This document shows positions 52,278 through 64,000 of a stretch of 64,000 nucleotides of DNA, piece by piece. Each line of letters starts with the position of its first letter. The stretch's first letter is position 1. The stretch lies in the NCBI GenBank assembly GCA_029783825.1, contig JAREIK010002275.1, forward strand, positions 1 to 64,000. Direction: 5' to 3'. This DNA is from Sapria himalayana. Taxonomy: Eukaryota > Streptophyta > Magnoliopsida > Malpighiales > Rafflesiaceae. The translations under genes were made by a program, and so were the position numbers. The notes below the pieces were generated by a model. That model ran no database searches. It was given only the letters and a program-made list of their open reading frames with translations, and was not told the DNA's origin.

Positions 52278-54678
52278 ATATATTAGTCTATCTATTTGTT
52301 TATATATTTATATATCTATCTATCTATCTATCTATCTAACTGTGTGTCTGTCTATCTATCGATCTATCGATCTATCTAGTTATCTATCAGTTGATCTATC
52401 AATCTTTATATCAATCTATTTGTCAATGTATCTAATAATCAATGTTTAAATCTTCATATCTATTTGTTTAAATATTTGTCTATCTATCTATCTATCCATC
52501 TATCAATCTATCTATTTATTTGTTTAAATATATTATCATCAATGTGTCTATCTATCTGTCTATCTATCTGTCTATCTATTTGACTATCTATCTATCTATC
52601 TATTTATTTATTTATCTATTTGTTTGCCAATCTATCTATTTATGAATCTCTCTATCTATTTATAAATATGTCTATCTATTTATTAATGTAACTATATATT
52701 TATCGATCTATCTATCTATCTAATAATATTTATATCTATTTATCTATCAGTATATCTTTCTTTCTATCCATCTATCTATCAATCTATTTATTGTCTATTT
52801 TTCTATCTATTTGTATATATATCTATTTATATATCTATCTATGTATCTATAAATATGTCTATTTATCTATCTGTCTATATATCTATCAATCTATATCTGT
52901 CTATGTATAAGACTATCTATATGTCGATCAATTTTGTTAAATATCTGTCTATCTTTCTGTATTCCTATATGTCAATTTATTTGTTTATCTATTTGTATAT
53001 TTATCTGTCTATTTGACTATATAATATTATATTTATCTATCTATTTATCCAACTATCTTTATCTTTCTATCAATATTTTTATCAAACTATCTATCTATCT
53101 TTTTATCTATAAATCTATCTATCTATCGATCTATTTAATAATATATCAATCAATCAATCAATCTCTTTAGCTATCTATCTATGTTTCTATCCAACTATTT
53201 GTATATCTATTTGTATAACTATCTATCAATCTCTCTGTATATTTATCTATCTATCTATCTATTTGTCTATCTTTCTGTCTATGAATCTATTTATCTATAT
53301 GTCAATCAATCAATCAATCTATCTAACTATTTGTAAAATCTATCTGACTATTTATTTATATGTCTTTCTATAAATCTATCATTTAATCTATCTATCTATC
53401 TTATATGTCTATCTATCTGTGTATCTATCGTTCTATCTATTTGTCTATTATCTCTCTTTCTATCTATCTATTTATCTGTCCATCTATCTATCTATTTATC
53501 TATCTATCTATCTTTAATTTATCTTTCTATCTATCATTCTATTTTTATGCATATCTATCTGTCTATCTATGTATCTTTTTATCTATATTTCTATCTATCT
53601 ATATTTTTATCTGTCTATCTATCTATTTATCAAACTATTTATCAATCTATCTATGAATCTATGTATCATTTTTTCTATCCTACTATTTATATATATATAT
53701 ATATATATCTATCTATCTATTCATTTGTCTATTTATTTATATATCTCTCTATTTCTATGTCTATATAGTTATCTATCTATTTATCTATCAATCAATCATT
53801 CTATCTATCTTTCTATCTATATATCTATTTATCTAACTATCTATCTATCAGTCTATCTACCTATTTATCTATAATGTCTATCTATCTGTCTATCTCTCTA
53901 TTTATGTATCTAACTATCTATCTTTTTATCTATTTTTCTATCTTTATGTCTATCTATTTGTCTATTAATCTGTCAATTAATCTATCTATCAATTTGTCCA
54001 TCACTCTTTCTATCAATTTATCTTTATATCTATCTATGTATCTTTCTTTAAATCTTTCAAACTTTTTCTCTATCTATTTGTCTATGTATTTGACTATCTA
54101 TCTATCAGTCTATCTTTCTATCTATCTGTCTTTCTATCTATTTTTTTATCTATTTTTTATCCATATATATATATATCTCTCTCTATCAGTCTGTCTATTT
54201 CTTTATCTAATTATCTGTCTATCTAACTATTTATTTTCTTTCTATTTATCTATCTATCTCTTTATATATCTATCTATTTTTTTTCCTATCTATTTGTCAA
54301 TCTATATAACTATCTATATGTCTTGCTATCTATTTATATATATAATGAACCCTCTATCTATTTATCTCACTTTCTATTTGTCTATCAATTAGTCTTACAA
54401 TTTTTCTTTCAATTTATTTATTAATCTATCTATCCAACTATCTATCTATATGTCAACCTTTCTATCTATCTATTTGTCTATTTATCTATCTATTTGTCTA
54501 TCCATTTATCTGTCTATCTATCTATCTTTCTTTCTTTCAATCTATCTACCTTTCTATTTGTCGATCTATATGTCTATATTTATTTATTTATTTATTTATT
54601 TATATCTATATATTTAACTATCTATCTATCGATATGACATTCTACATTCTATCAGTTTATCTATCTATCTATTTATCA

Positions 54679-54724
<46 letters not shown>

Positions 54725-57700
54725 CTCTCTCTCTATATGTTTATATATCTATCAATCTATCTTTATATCTAACTATCTATTTGTCAATCAGTCTATCTAT
54801 TTATTTGTCTATCTATCTATCTATATTTTTATCTAATAATCTATCTATCTATGTGTATATCTATTTATCTATATGTCTATCTATATATCTATCTATCTCT
54901 GACTATCAATCAATCTATCAATTTGTTTATCCAACTTTCTATCTATTTGTATAACCATCTATCTATCTGTCTATCTATCTGGATGTCTGTCTAGCTGTCT
55001 ATCCTTTTGTCAAACTTGTTATCTATCTATCTATCTATCTTTATATCTATCTATCTATCGATCTATCTATCTATATATTTGTATATCTATCTATCTATCT
55101 AGCTATCTATTTGTCAATATATATTTTTCTATCTATCTATTTTTCTATCTATCTATGTATCTATCTGTCCATCTATCTATTTATCAATCTCTCTTTCTAT
55201 CTATTTATTTGTCTGTCTATCAATATTTTAATCAATTTGTATATTAATCTACATTTCAGTCAATCTTTCAATCTATCTTTCTATTTGTCTATTTATGTGT
55301 ATATCTATATGTCTATCTATCTATACATCTATCTATCTATTTATCTATTTATCTATCTACCTACCTATCTATCTATCTATCTATCTATATCTCTATCTAT
55401 TTGTTTATCAATCTATATATATATATATATATATATCACTCTATCTATCTTTCTATCTATTAATCAATTTATTTTCTATGAATCTATCTATTTATATATC
55501 AATCTTTCTATCAATTAGTCTATTGATCTATCTATCTATGTATCTATATCTCTATCTATCTATCTATCAGTCAAATAATATATATATATATATATATATA
55601 TCTATCTATCTATCAAACTATCTTTCTGCCATTTTATTTGTTTATCTATTTGTATTTCCATCTGATTATCTATCTATATATTTAACTATCTATCTGTCTA
55701 TATATCAGTCTATCTATCAGTCTATATATATCTGTCAATCTAATTTTCTATCAATCCATCTATCTATTTATCTTTCAATCAATCTATCTATCTCTCTATC
55801 TATGTATCTATTAATCTATCTATCTATCTATATATGTATATGTATATCTATTCATCTATCTATCAGTCTAATAATCTATTTATCTATCTATTTGTTTATC
55901 TATTTGTGTACCTATCTTTCTATCAATCTTTCTATCTATTTGTCTACTTATCTATCTATCCATCTATTTGTCTATATATCTATATATCTATTTACCTATT
56001 TTTCTGTCTTACTATTTTTTTTTATCTATTTTTCTATCTTTCTTTCTATTTATCTAACTATCTATCTGTATAATAATATATCTATCTATTTATCTTTTTA
56101 TTTGTCTATATATCAATCTAGATGTCTATCTATTTGTCTATCTATCTATCTATTAATCTATCTAATAATCTATATATTTGTCTATCTATAAATCATGCTA
56201 TCAATCTTTCTATAATTCTATATTTCAATCTTTCTATCAATCTATATATCCATCTGTCTATCAATCTTTCTATTTATCTAGTATCTATTTTTATATCTTT
56301 ATATCTTTCTATCTATTTTTCTATCTATCTATTTATTTATCTATCTATCTGGATATCTATTTGTCTATATATCTATATAGCAATCTGTCTATCTATTTTT
56401 CTATTTATATATATCTATCTCTCTATCTATCTGTCTATCTTTATGTCAATCTATCTGTCTACCTATATGTCTAATAATATGTATATTAAACTATCTATCC
56501 AATTGTCTATCTATCTATCTGTAAATAAATCAGTCTATATGTCTGTCTATCTATCTATCTATCTTTTTTTCTTTCTATTTGTCTATCTATTTATCTATCT
56601 ATATGTATGTATGTCTAGCTATCTATCTATATATACAACTATCTATTTATCAATTGATCTATCTATATATTTGTCTTTCAATATATCTTTCAATATGTCT
56701 ATCAATCTATCTATAAATTATCTATCAATCTGACTATCACTTTATCTATCAGTCTGTCTTTCAATTTGTGTATCAATATGTATATTACTCTGTCTATCAA
56801 TCTGTCTATAAATATATATATCAATCAATCTATCAATTAGTCTATCTATATTTCTATCTATCTGACTTTTTGTCTATCTATCTATCTAATTGTCTATCTA
56901 TCTAAGTATTAATTTTTCTATCTTTTTAACTATTTATTTGTCTATTTATCTATATGTCTTTCTGTCTGTCTATTTGTCTATTTATCTAAATATATGACTA
57001 TATATCTATCTATCTATCTAACTTTCTATTTGTCTATTTTTCTATATGTTTGTCTGTTAGCTAATGTAATTATGTATCTGTATGTATGTCTGTCTATTTG
57101 TATATCTATCTATAGGTCAGTTTGTTTGTCTGTCAATCTATTTGTCAGTCAATATGTCCATCTATCTAGCTATCTATTAGTCAGTCATTATGTCTATCTA
57201 TATTTCCTTCTATTCTTCTATCTATTTTTCAATCTACCAAACTGTCAGTATACGTGACTATCTATCCACCTAACTATCAGTCTTCTTGACTTTTTGTCTA
57301 CCTGACTGACTATCTGTATATCTGTCTGTATTAGCAACTTTCTATCTATTTATTTGTCTATTTGTCTATCTTTCTATCTATCTTTCTATTTGTCTATCTA
57401 TCTGTTAGTATATCTATTAGTCAGTCTATCTGATAGTTTATTAGTGTGCTAGTCTAACAGTCTATTAGTATGTATATATGTTAGTATGTCAGTTTGAAAA
57501 TCATTTAATTTATCTATATGTTTATCTGTCTATGTGTCTATGTGTCTATCTATGTATTTATCTATATTTCTATCTCTCTATCTCTCAATATCTATATATC
57601 TCTATCTATCTATCTATCTCTCTATCTTTCTATTTTGCTATCACTTTATCTCTATATCTATTTATCTTGCAATATCATTATCTTTCTATCTCTTTTACTC

Positions 57701-57939
57701 TCTATCTATCTATTTCTTTATCTTTCTATCTTTATATATCGCTTTCTCTCTATCTCCATATCACTCTAGCTCTATATCTCTTTATTTCTATATCTTTCTA
57801 TCTCTATATATCTTTATATCTTAATATCTTTATTTCTTATCTATTTATCTTTATATCTTCATATCTATCTAGCCCTATATCTCTCTATTTTTATATCTTT
57901 ATATATATATATATATATATATCTTTATTTCTAATTTAG

Positions 57940-58013
<74 letters not shown>

Positions 58014-59664
58014 CTCTCTCTCTCTCTATCTCTCTACAACACTATATTTCTATCTCGCTATCAAATGAAATACCTATCTACCTAGCTACCTACCTACCTA
58101 GTTGTATGTGTATCTATCTATATGTCTACCGACATATCTATCTATCTGTCTGTCTATTTGTCTATCTTTATATTTCTCTATCTGTCTTTCTATTTATCTG
58201 TCTTTGTGTCTCTCTATCTCTTTGTCTATTTCTCTTTCTTTCTAACTATCTCTCTATCTATCTTTCTAACTCTCTAATTATATTTCTATATATTTTTCTA
58301 TCTCACTATCTATCTCTCTAATTATATGACTTTCTATCTATATACCTATGTGTTTATCTATCTATCTATCTATATGTCTACCTGTCTATCTATCTATCTA
58401 TCTATTTATCTGTCTAACTATCTATTTGTCTATTTGTCTATGAGTCTATCTATCTATCTATTTGTTTATCTATCTTTTAGCCTATTTATATATATATATC
58501 TATCTATTATCTATCTCTAATACTGTCTATCTATATATCTATATATCTATCTGTCTGTCTGTCTTTTTATTTATCTATCTATGTGTTTATTTGTCAATTT
58601 GTCTATCTGTCTTTCTATCTTTATGTCTATCAATATTTGTGTCTATATGTCTATCTATATATCTATCTATCTATGTATCTAATTATATATCTGTCAATCT
58701 GTCTATCTATCTAACTTTCTATCTTTCTATCTGTCTATAAGTCTATCTATCTCTAAATATATCTATCTATGTATGTGTTTATGTGTTTATTTGTCTATCA
58801 ATCTATATGTCTCTCTATTTATCTATCAAACTATATATTTGTCTATATATCTATTTTTATATCTATATATATTTATATTTGTCTATTTTTTTATTTATCT
58901 ATTTGTCTATGTCTATCTGTATATATGCCTATCTATATATCTCAATATCTATCTATATCTCTATCTATATATCTATATATATGTCTGTATGTCTATCTTT
59001 ATATCTATCTTTTTATCTGTCTATATGTCTATTTGTCTATCTATATATTTGTATATCTATCTATCTATTTTTTTTACAATCTATCTATTAATTTATCTAT
59101 TTTTGTTTATTTGTATATATGTTTATTTATCTATGTATATATCTATGTGTTTAACTGGTTATCTATCTTTCTAATATGTGACTATCTTTATATCTATCTA
59201 TCATTTGTTTATCTGTCATTTTATCTATCTGTCTGTCTATTTATATGTCTATCTATATATCTCTCTATCTATTTATTTATCTACCTGTCTATATATCTAT
59301 CTATGTATCTGGCTATCTGTATATCTGTCTATTTGTCTATCTATCTATCTATATCCCTATCTGTCAATCTATCTATCTATCTATATTTTTATCTATTTAT
59401 GCATCTATCTATGTATTTGTCTATTTATGTATCTATCTATCTATCTTTCTATGTATCTTATTACCTATCTATATATCTTTCTATCTTTTTGTCTATTAAT
59501 GTATTTGTCAATCTAACAATTTATAAATCTATGTATTTGTATATCTTTCTATTTGTCTATCTGTCTAACTATCAAACATTATAACTACATTTATGTTTAA
59601 CTATCTATCTGTGTTTCTATCCATTAATCTATTAGTCATCAATCTATCTTTCTATTTATATATA
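50986..59664 (+). repeat. TCTA satellite, block IV
   Basis: Polarity returns to TCTA on the + strand. Up to about 57240 the variants are as in block I, with (TA)n runs near 52225-52275, 54680-54720, 55412-55437 and 55578-55602. From 57240 onward variant modules (CTGACTAT, TTAGTC, CTCTAT, ACCTACC) appear in a repeated order. The many frames on the + strand are simple-repeat artefacts. Confidence 0.96.
57938..58027 (+). repeat. (TA)n then (TC)n composite microsatellite
   Basis: About 70 bp of uninterrupted TA runs from about 57940 to 58009 and switches directly to about 18 bp of TC. This is the longest perfect dinucleotide tract in the window. Confidence 0.95.
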
Positions 59665-60169
59665 TAGAGGTGTGAACCGTGCGGGGCCGGGCCGACCCGG
59701 CACGAGGCACGGCACGGTTCAGCCGTGCCTGGGCCGGCCCGGCACAGAAAAATCTGTGCCCGGGCCCGGCTTTGGCACGAGCCGTGCCGTGCCGTTCTCG
59801 GCACGAGCCGTGCCATGTCGTGTCTGGCCCGGCACTGTTCGGCCCACGGCACGGCAAACCGGCACTGGTTTATCCCGTGCCGGGAGCCCCGTGAGTCCGA
59901 CCGCATGCTTCCCCTCCCACAAAAAAAGACCGCGGGTCGGGTCTAATTCGACCCGAACCATGGTCCCCGTTTCCTGAACCGCACGGACAGGTTTGCCCGA
60001 GCTGGCCAAGCGAGGCACGGCACGGCCCGCCGTGCCTGCGGGCCGGGCACGGCAGGGTACAGTAACCGTGCTCGGCCCGGCACGGAAGCACGATCGTGCT
60101 GGTTAAAAATGGGCCGTGCTGGTTAAAAATGGGTCGTGCCGTGCCGGGCCGGCCCATTTGACACCTCTA
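59665..60169. mobile_element. GC-rich hAT-type MITE (505 bp)
   Basis: The termini are TAGAGGTGTGAA and, inverted, TAGAGGTGTCAA, the familiar plant hAT-type ends. The eight bases TATATATA flank it exactly on both sides (59657-59664 and 60170-60177), an 8 bp target duplication, although the TA-repeat target makes this less decisive. The body is strongly GC-rich and built from CGGCACGG / GGCCGGGCC words that make it largely self-complementary. Frames on both strands encode only Arg/Pro/Gly/Ala-rich polymer from these words and are not genes. There is no transposase; it must be mobilised in trans. Confidence 0.87.
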
Positions 60170-60441
60170 TATATATATGTCTATCTGTCAATCTTTCTAT
60201 CTCTTTATCTATCTATATACCTATCTATTTATATCTATATCTGTATATCTATATTTTTTTCTATCTATCTATCTATTTGTCTATCTGCGTATTTGCCTAA
60301 ATATGTATGTATCTATCTTTCTATATTTTTATTTGTCTATCTATATATTCTATCTATTTATTAATCTATTTATTTGTCTATTTATCTATCTGCCTATTTA
60401 TCTATCTATCTTTTTGTCAATCTTTCTAACTAACTATCTAT

Positions 60442-60481
<40 letters not shown>

Positions 60482-63400
60482 AGTTATTCATATATATTTT
60501 TATATGTTAATCTCTCTATCTATCTATTTGGAAATCTTCTATTTTTCTATTTGTTTATCTTTTTATCTATCTATCTAAATGTCTATCTATCTATATATCT
60601 GTCTATCTATCTATATATCTGTCTATCTATCTAATTGCCTATTTGTGTTTCTATCTTTCTGTGTTATATGTCTATATGTCTATCTATCTGCCTATTAGTC
60701 TGTTAGCATGTCAGTCTGTTAGTCTATTAGTTTGCATGTCTATTAGTTTATTAGTTTTCCAGTCTATTAGTCTATCTATCTATCTTTCATTCTGTCTGTC
60801 TTTTTGTCTATCTATTTTTGTATGTGTCTCTCTTTCTTTCCCTCTATCTTTCTATCTCTTTCTCTCTCTATCTATATATCTCTTTATCTATCTTTCTATA
60901 TCTATTTTGCCCTATCTCTTTATCTTTCTACCTACTTACCTACCTACCTAGATATCTACCTATCTTGCTATCTATCTTTCTATCAATTTGTCAACCTATC
61001 TATCAGTATACCTACTATCTCTCTATCTATCTATTTGCCTATCTCTCTATCTATCTTTTTATCTCAGTGTCTCTCTGTATATATTTATGTATATCTATCT
61101 ATTTATTTAATTATTTGTCTATTTGTCATCCTATATGTCTATCTATCTATATGTCTGTCTATCTATCTATTTATAAATCTATCTATTTATCTGACTATCT
61201 ATCTAATTATCTATCTATCTATATGTCTATCTATTTGTCTATCAATTTGTCTACAATGTATCTTTCTATTAGTCTATCAATTTATCTTAAATCAATCAAT
61301 ATATATATATATATCTCTATCTATCTGTTAGTCTATCTATTTTTCTATATGCCTATTTATTTGTGAATGTATCTTTCTATCTTTTTGTCTACCTATCTGT
61401 CAGTTAGTGGGAGACTCAGTCTATGTATCAGTTAGTATTTGTCTATCCATTTGTTTGTTTATCTTTCATCTTTCTACTTGACTATATATATGCTTGACTA
61501 TCTATCTTTCTAACTATTTGTCTGCCTGACTATTTTTCTACCTGACTATCTATCTTTTTGTGTGTTGTTGATCTATCTATTTGTCTATCTATTAGTCAAT
61601 CTTTTTGTGTGTCAGTTTGTCTATCTTTCTATCTATATTTTGTCTGTATATTAGTCTATCTATGAGTCAATATGTCTATTTTTCAGTCTATTAGTATGTT
61701 TGTTAGCTAGTCTATTAGTCATTTAGTCTTTTAGTCTATTAATTTGTCAGTCTACCGGTCAGTCAATCAATTAGTCAGTCTATCAATCAATTAGTCAGTT
61801 TATTAGTCAATTAGTCAGTCAATCATTTAGTATGTCTATTTATCTATCGACATGTCTATCTATCTATTCATCTATATGTCTATCTTTCTATCTCTATATT
61901 TCTCTATCTCTATATCTCTCTATCATTCCATGTCTATGTCTCTTTATCTGACTATCTATCTATCTTTCTATATCTCTATCTCTATATCTCTTTATCTCAC
62001 TATCGATCTATATCTCTATCTATCTATTTATCAATCGCTTTATCTCTATTTCTCTTTATCTATATATTTCTTTCTTTTTGCCTCTATCTATCTATCACTT
62101 TATCTTTCTATCTCTCTATCTCCCTTTCTATCTTTCTCTCTCTCTCTTTCTCTTTATCTCTCCATCTCCTTGTCTATCTCTCAATCTCTCAATCTCTCTA
62201 TTTCTTTATATCTCTATCTCATTTTCTCTCAATCTTATAACCTCACTATCTCTCAATCTTTATACCTACCTACCTATGTACCTATCTCCATACCTACCTA
62301 GCTATCTATCTATCTCTCTATATACCTACATACCTATATCTATCTATTTATCTTTTTGTCTTTATATTTTTACTCTCCCCGTCTCTCTATCTATCCTCTA
62401 TCTCTGTGTCTGTTTCTACCTAACATTCTATCTCTCTATCTTTCAATCTATCTATCTAACTATCTATCTGTCTATCTGACTATCTATCTATTTATCTATA
62501 TGTCTATATGTCTATCTGTCAATCTGTCTATATGTTAATCTTTCAATCTATCTATTTGTTTATCTATCTATCTATCTGTCTATATAACTATGTATCTATC
62601 TATTTTTCTATCTGAGTATCTATCTATTTGTCTATCTATCTATCTATCTATCATTCTATTTATCTATCTTACTATCTGTCTACTACCTATCAATCTATTT
62701 GTTTATCTTATTATCTCTTTATATTTTCTTGACTATCTATCATTTAGTTTTTTGTTTGTCTATCTGTCTTTTTGCCTGACAATATATATGCTTGACTACT
62801 TTTGTTCCTGACTATTTGTCTGCCTGACTTTTTGTATACCTGACTATCTATCTGCCTATCTATCTATTTGTTTGTCTATTTGTTTGTCAACATTTCTGTC
62901 TGTTATTCTATTTGTCTGTCTGTTTATTAGTCTATCTGTTAGTCTATCTATTAGTCTATCTATTAGTCTATCTATTTTTATTAAGTATGTCAACCTATTA
63001 GTTTGTCAGCCTATCAGTCTATCAGACTACAAATGTATTAGTATGTTAGTCTATAACTCAGTCAATCAGTCAGTCAGTCAGTGAGTTAGTTATTCAGACT
63101 ATCTATTTGTTTATCTATCTATTTGTCTATATGTCTATTCATCTATTTGTGTATCTTTCTATATGTCTATCTCTCTTTCTCTCTATCTCTCTATCTACAT
63201 GTATCTTTATCCCACTATCTCTCTATCTCTATATCTTTATATCTCTATATCTCTCTATCTCTTTCTCTATTTATCTCCCTATATCTCTATCTCTCTATCT
63301 TTGTAACTCCATATCTCTCTATCTTTCTATTACTCTATCTCTTTATATCCTTATCTATCTATTTCTTTTTCTTTCTATCTCTTTCTATCTCTATCTTTTT

Positions 63401-64000
63401 TTCTATCCATCTTTCTATCTATGTTCTATATCTCTATCTCTCTATCTTCCTCTATATCTCTCAATCTCTAATTCTCTAAATCTCAATCTATCTTTCTCTC
63501 TATATCTCTATCTCTCTATCTCTTTATCTTTCTATCTCTAATTCTATTTACCTAATTAACTACTAACCTAGCTTGTTATCTATCGATCTATCTATCTATC
63601 TACATGCCTATCTATCTATTTATATCTCTGTCTCTCTATCTATCTATATTTCTCACTATCTGTCTTTCTATCTGTTTCTCTATCTCTCTATCTATATTTA
63701 TGTTTATTTGACTATATAACTATCTAACAATCTATCTATCTATATGACTATCTATTTATCTATCTATCTATTAGTCTATATATCTCTCTATATATCTTTC
63801 TATCTATCTATATGTATGTCTGTCTATCTATCTATCTGTATGTATGTCTGTCTATCTATCTATCTATTTGTCTATCTTACTATATACCTATGTGTCAATC
63901 AATCTATCTATCTATTTATCTATCTATCTATCTTTATATATTTATGCTATCTATCTGTTTATCTATCTATCTATCTATCCATCTCTCCATCTCTCCATCT
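60170..64000 (+). repeat. TCTA satellite, block V
   Basis: This continues block IV beyond the MITE with the same polarity and runs off the right edge. It contains the last three units of the higher-order pattern and a (TA)n run near 60446-60477. Confidence 0.96.

Larger units (their letters stand above)
57240..63580 (+). repeat. Higher-order repeat organisation within TCTA satellite
   Basis: Four times the array passes through the same module series. First come CTGACTAT/CTTGACTA words (57280; weak or absent before the second series; 61455-61550; 62725-62850). Then TTAGTCTA words (57400-57490; 60690-60775; 61670-61835; 62925-63090). Then CTCTATCT-rich sequence (57560-57900; 60830-60915; 61870-62250; 63165-63545). 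Then a short ACCTACCTA patch (58075-58102; 60929-60955; 62260-62300; 63547-63575). The last three ACCTACC patches are about 1.3 kb apart; the first gap is about double that after removing the 505 bp MITE. This ordered recurrence indicates amplification of a unit of about 1.3 kb. Confidence 0.7.

Noticed and set aside
59639..60157. Overlapping Arg/Pro/Gly-rich frames on both strands
   Set aside because: They result from the stop-poor GC-rich palindromic words of the hAT-type MITE and have no protein-like domain.
1..64000. CRISPR array or prokaryotic defence-type system
   Set aside because: The tandem repeats are 4 bp satellite without spacers, there are no cas-type genes, and introns and plant transposons show eukaryotic nuclear DNA.

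Overview
The window looks like nuclear DNA of a flowering plant. Three things show this: a trio of CACTA (En/Spm-type) transposons beginning CACTACAAAAAAA, one with recognisable plant tnpD and tnpA/Ptta-type pseudogenes; a Mutator-like element carrying pieces of a plant SMAX1-LIKE (SMXL3/4/5 clade) gene; and an intron-containing copy of the spliceosomal SmF gene. I see no intact host gene. Species cannot be named from the sequence.

About 37 kb (roughly 59%) is one diverged tetranucleotide satellite, TCTA on one strand and TAGA (GATA, Bkm-type) on the other. It lies in five blocks: 1-9617, 17599-21025, 34625-46637, 50986-59664 and 60170-64000. Long open frames in these blocks are artefacts, because a TCTA tract reads Ser-Ile-Tyr-Leu without stops in all three frames. 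Four blocks run TCTA on the + strand. The 12 kb middle block runs TAGA, so repeat polarity flips somewhere in 21.0-34.6 kb and again in 46.6-51.0 kb. One ~30 kb inversion would restore a single polarity.

Layout: TCTA block; CACTA-1 (9618-17598, no transposase found, with internal triplicated repeats, a hAT relic and a Harbinger-type MITE); TCTA block; AT-rich low-complexity and unassigned DNA (21026-25747); CACTA-2 (25748-34624, degenerate two-gene element); TAGA block; CACTA-3 (left end at 46638, right end not found). CACTA-3 is followed by a minus-strand SmF pseudogene split by a 1.98 kb Pack-MULE-like element that carries a minus-strand SMXL pseudogene. Then comes TCTA satellite to the end, interrupted by a GC-rich 505 bp hAT-type MITE with a perfect 8 bp target duplication.

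The last 6.5 kb of satellite shows hidden higher-order organisation. The same series of variant modules (CTGACTAT-type, TTAGTC-type, CTCTAT-type, ACCTACC-type) recurs four times, the last three about 1.3 kb apart. The main results are this higher-order pattern, the polarity switch and the nested double gene capture at 46.6-50.1 kb. I find no CRISPR, rRNA, tRNA or prokaryotic-type system.
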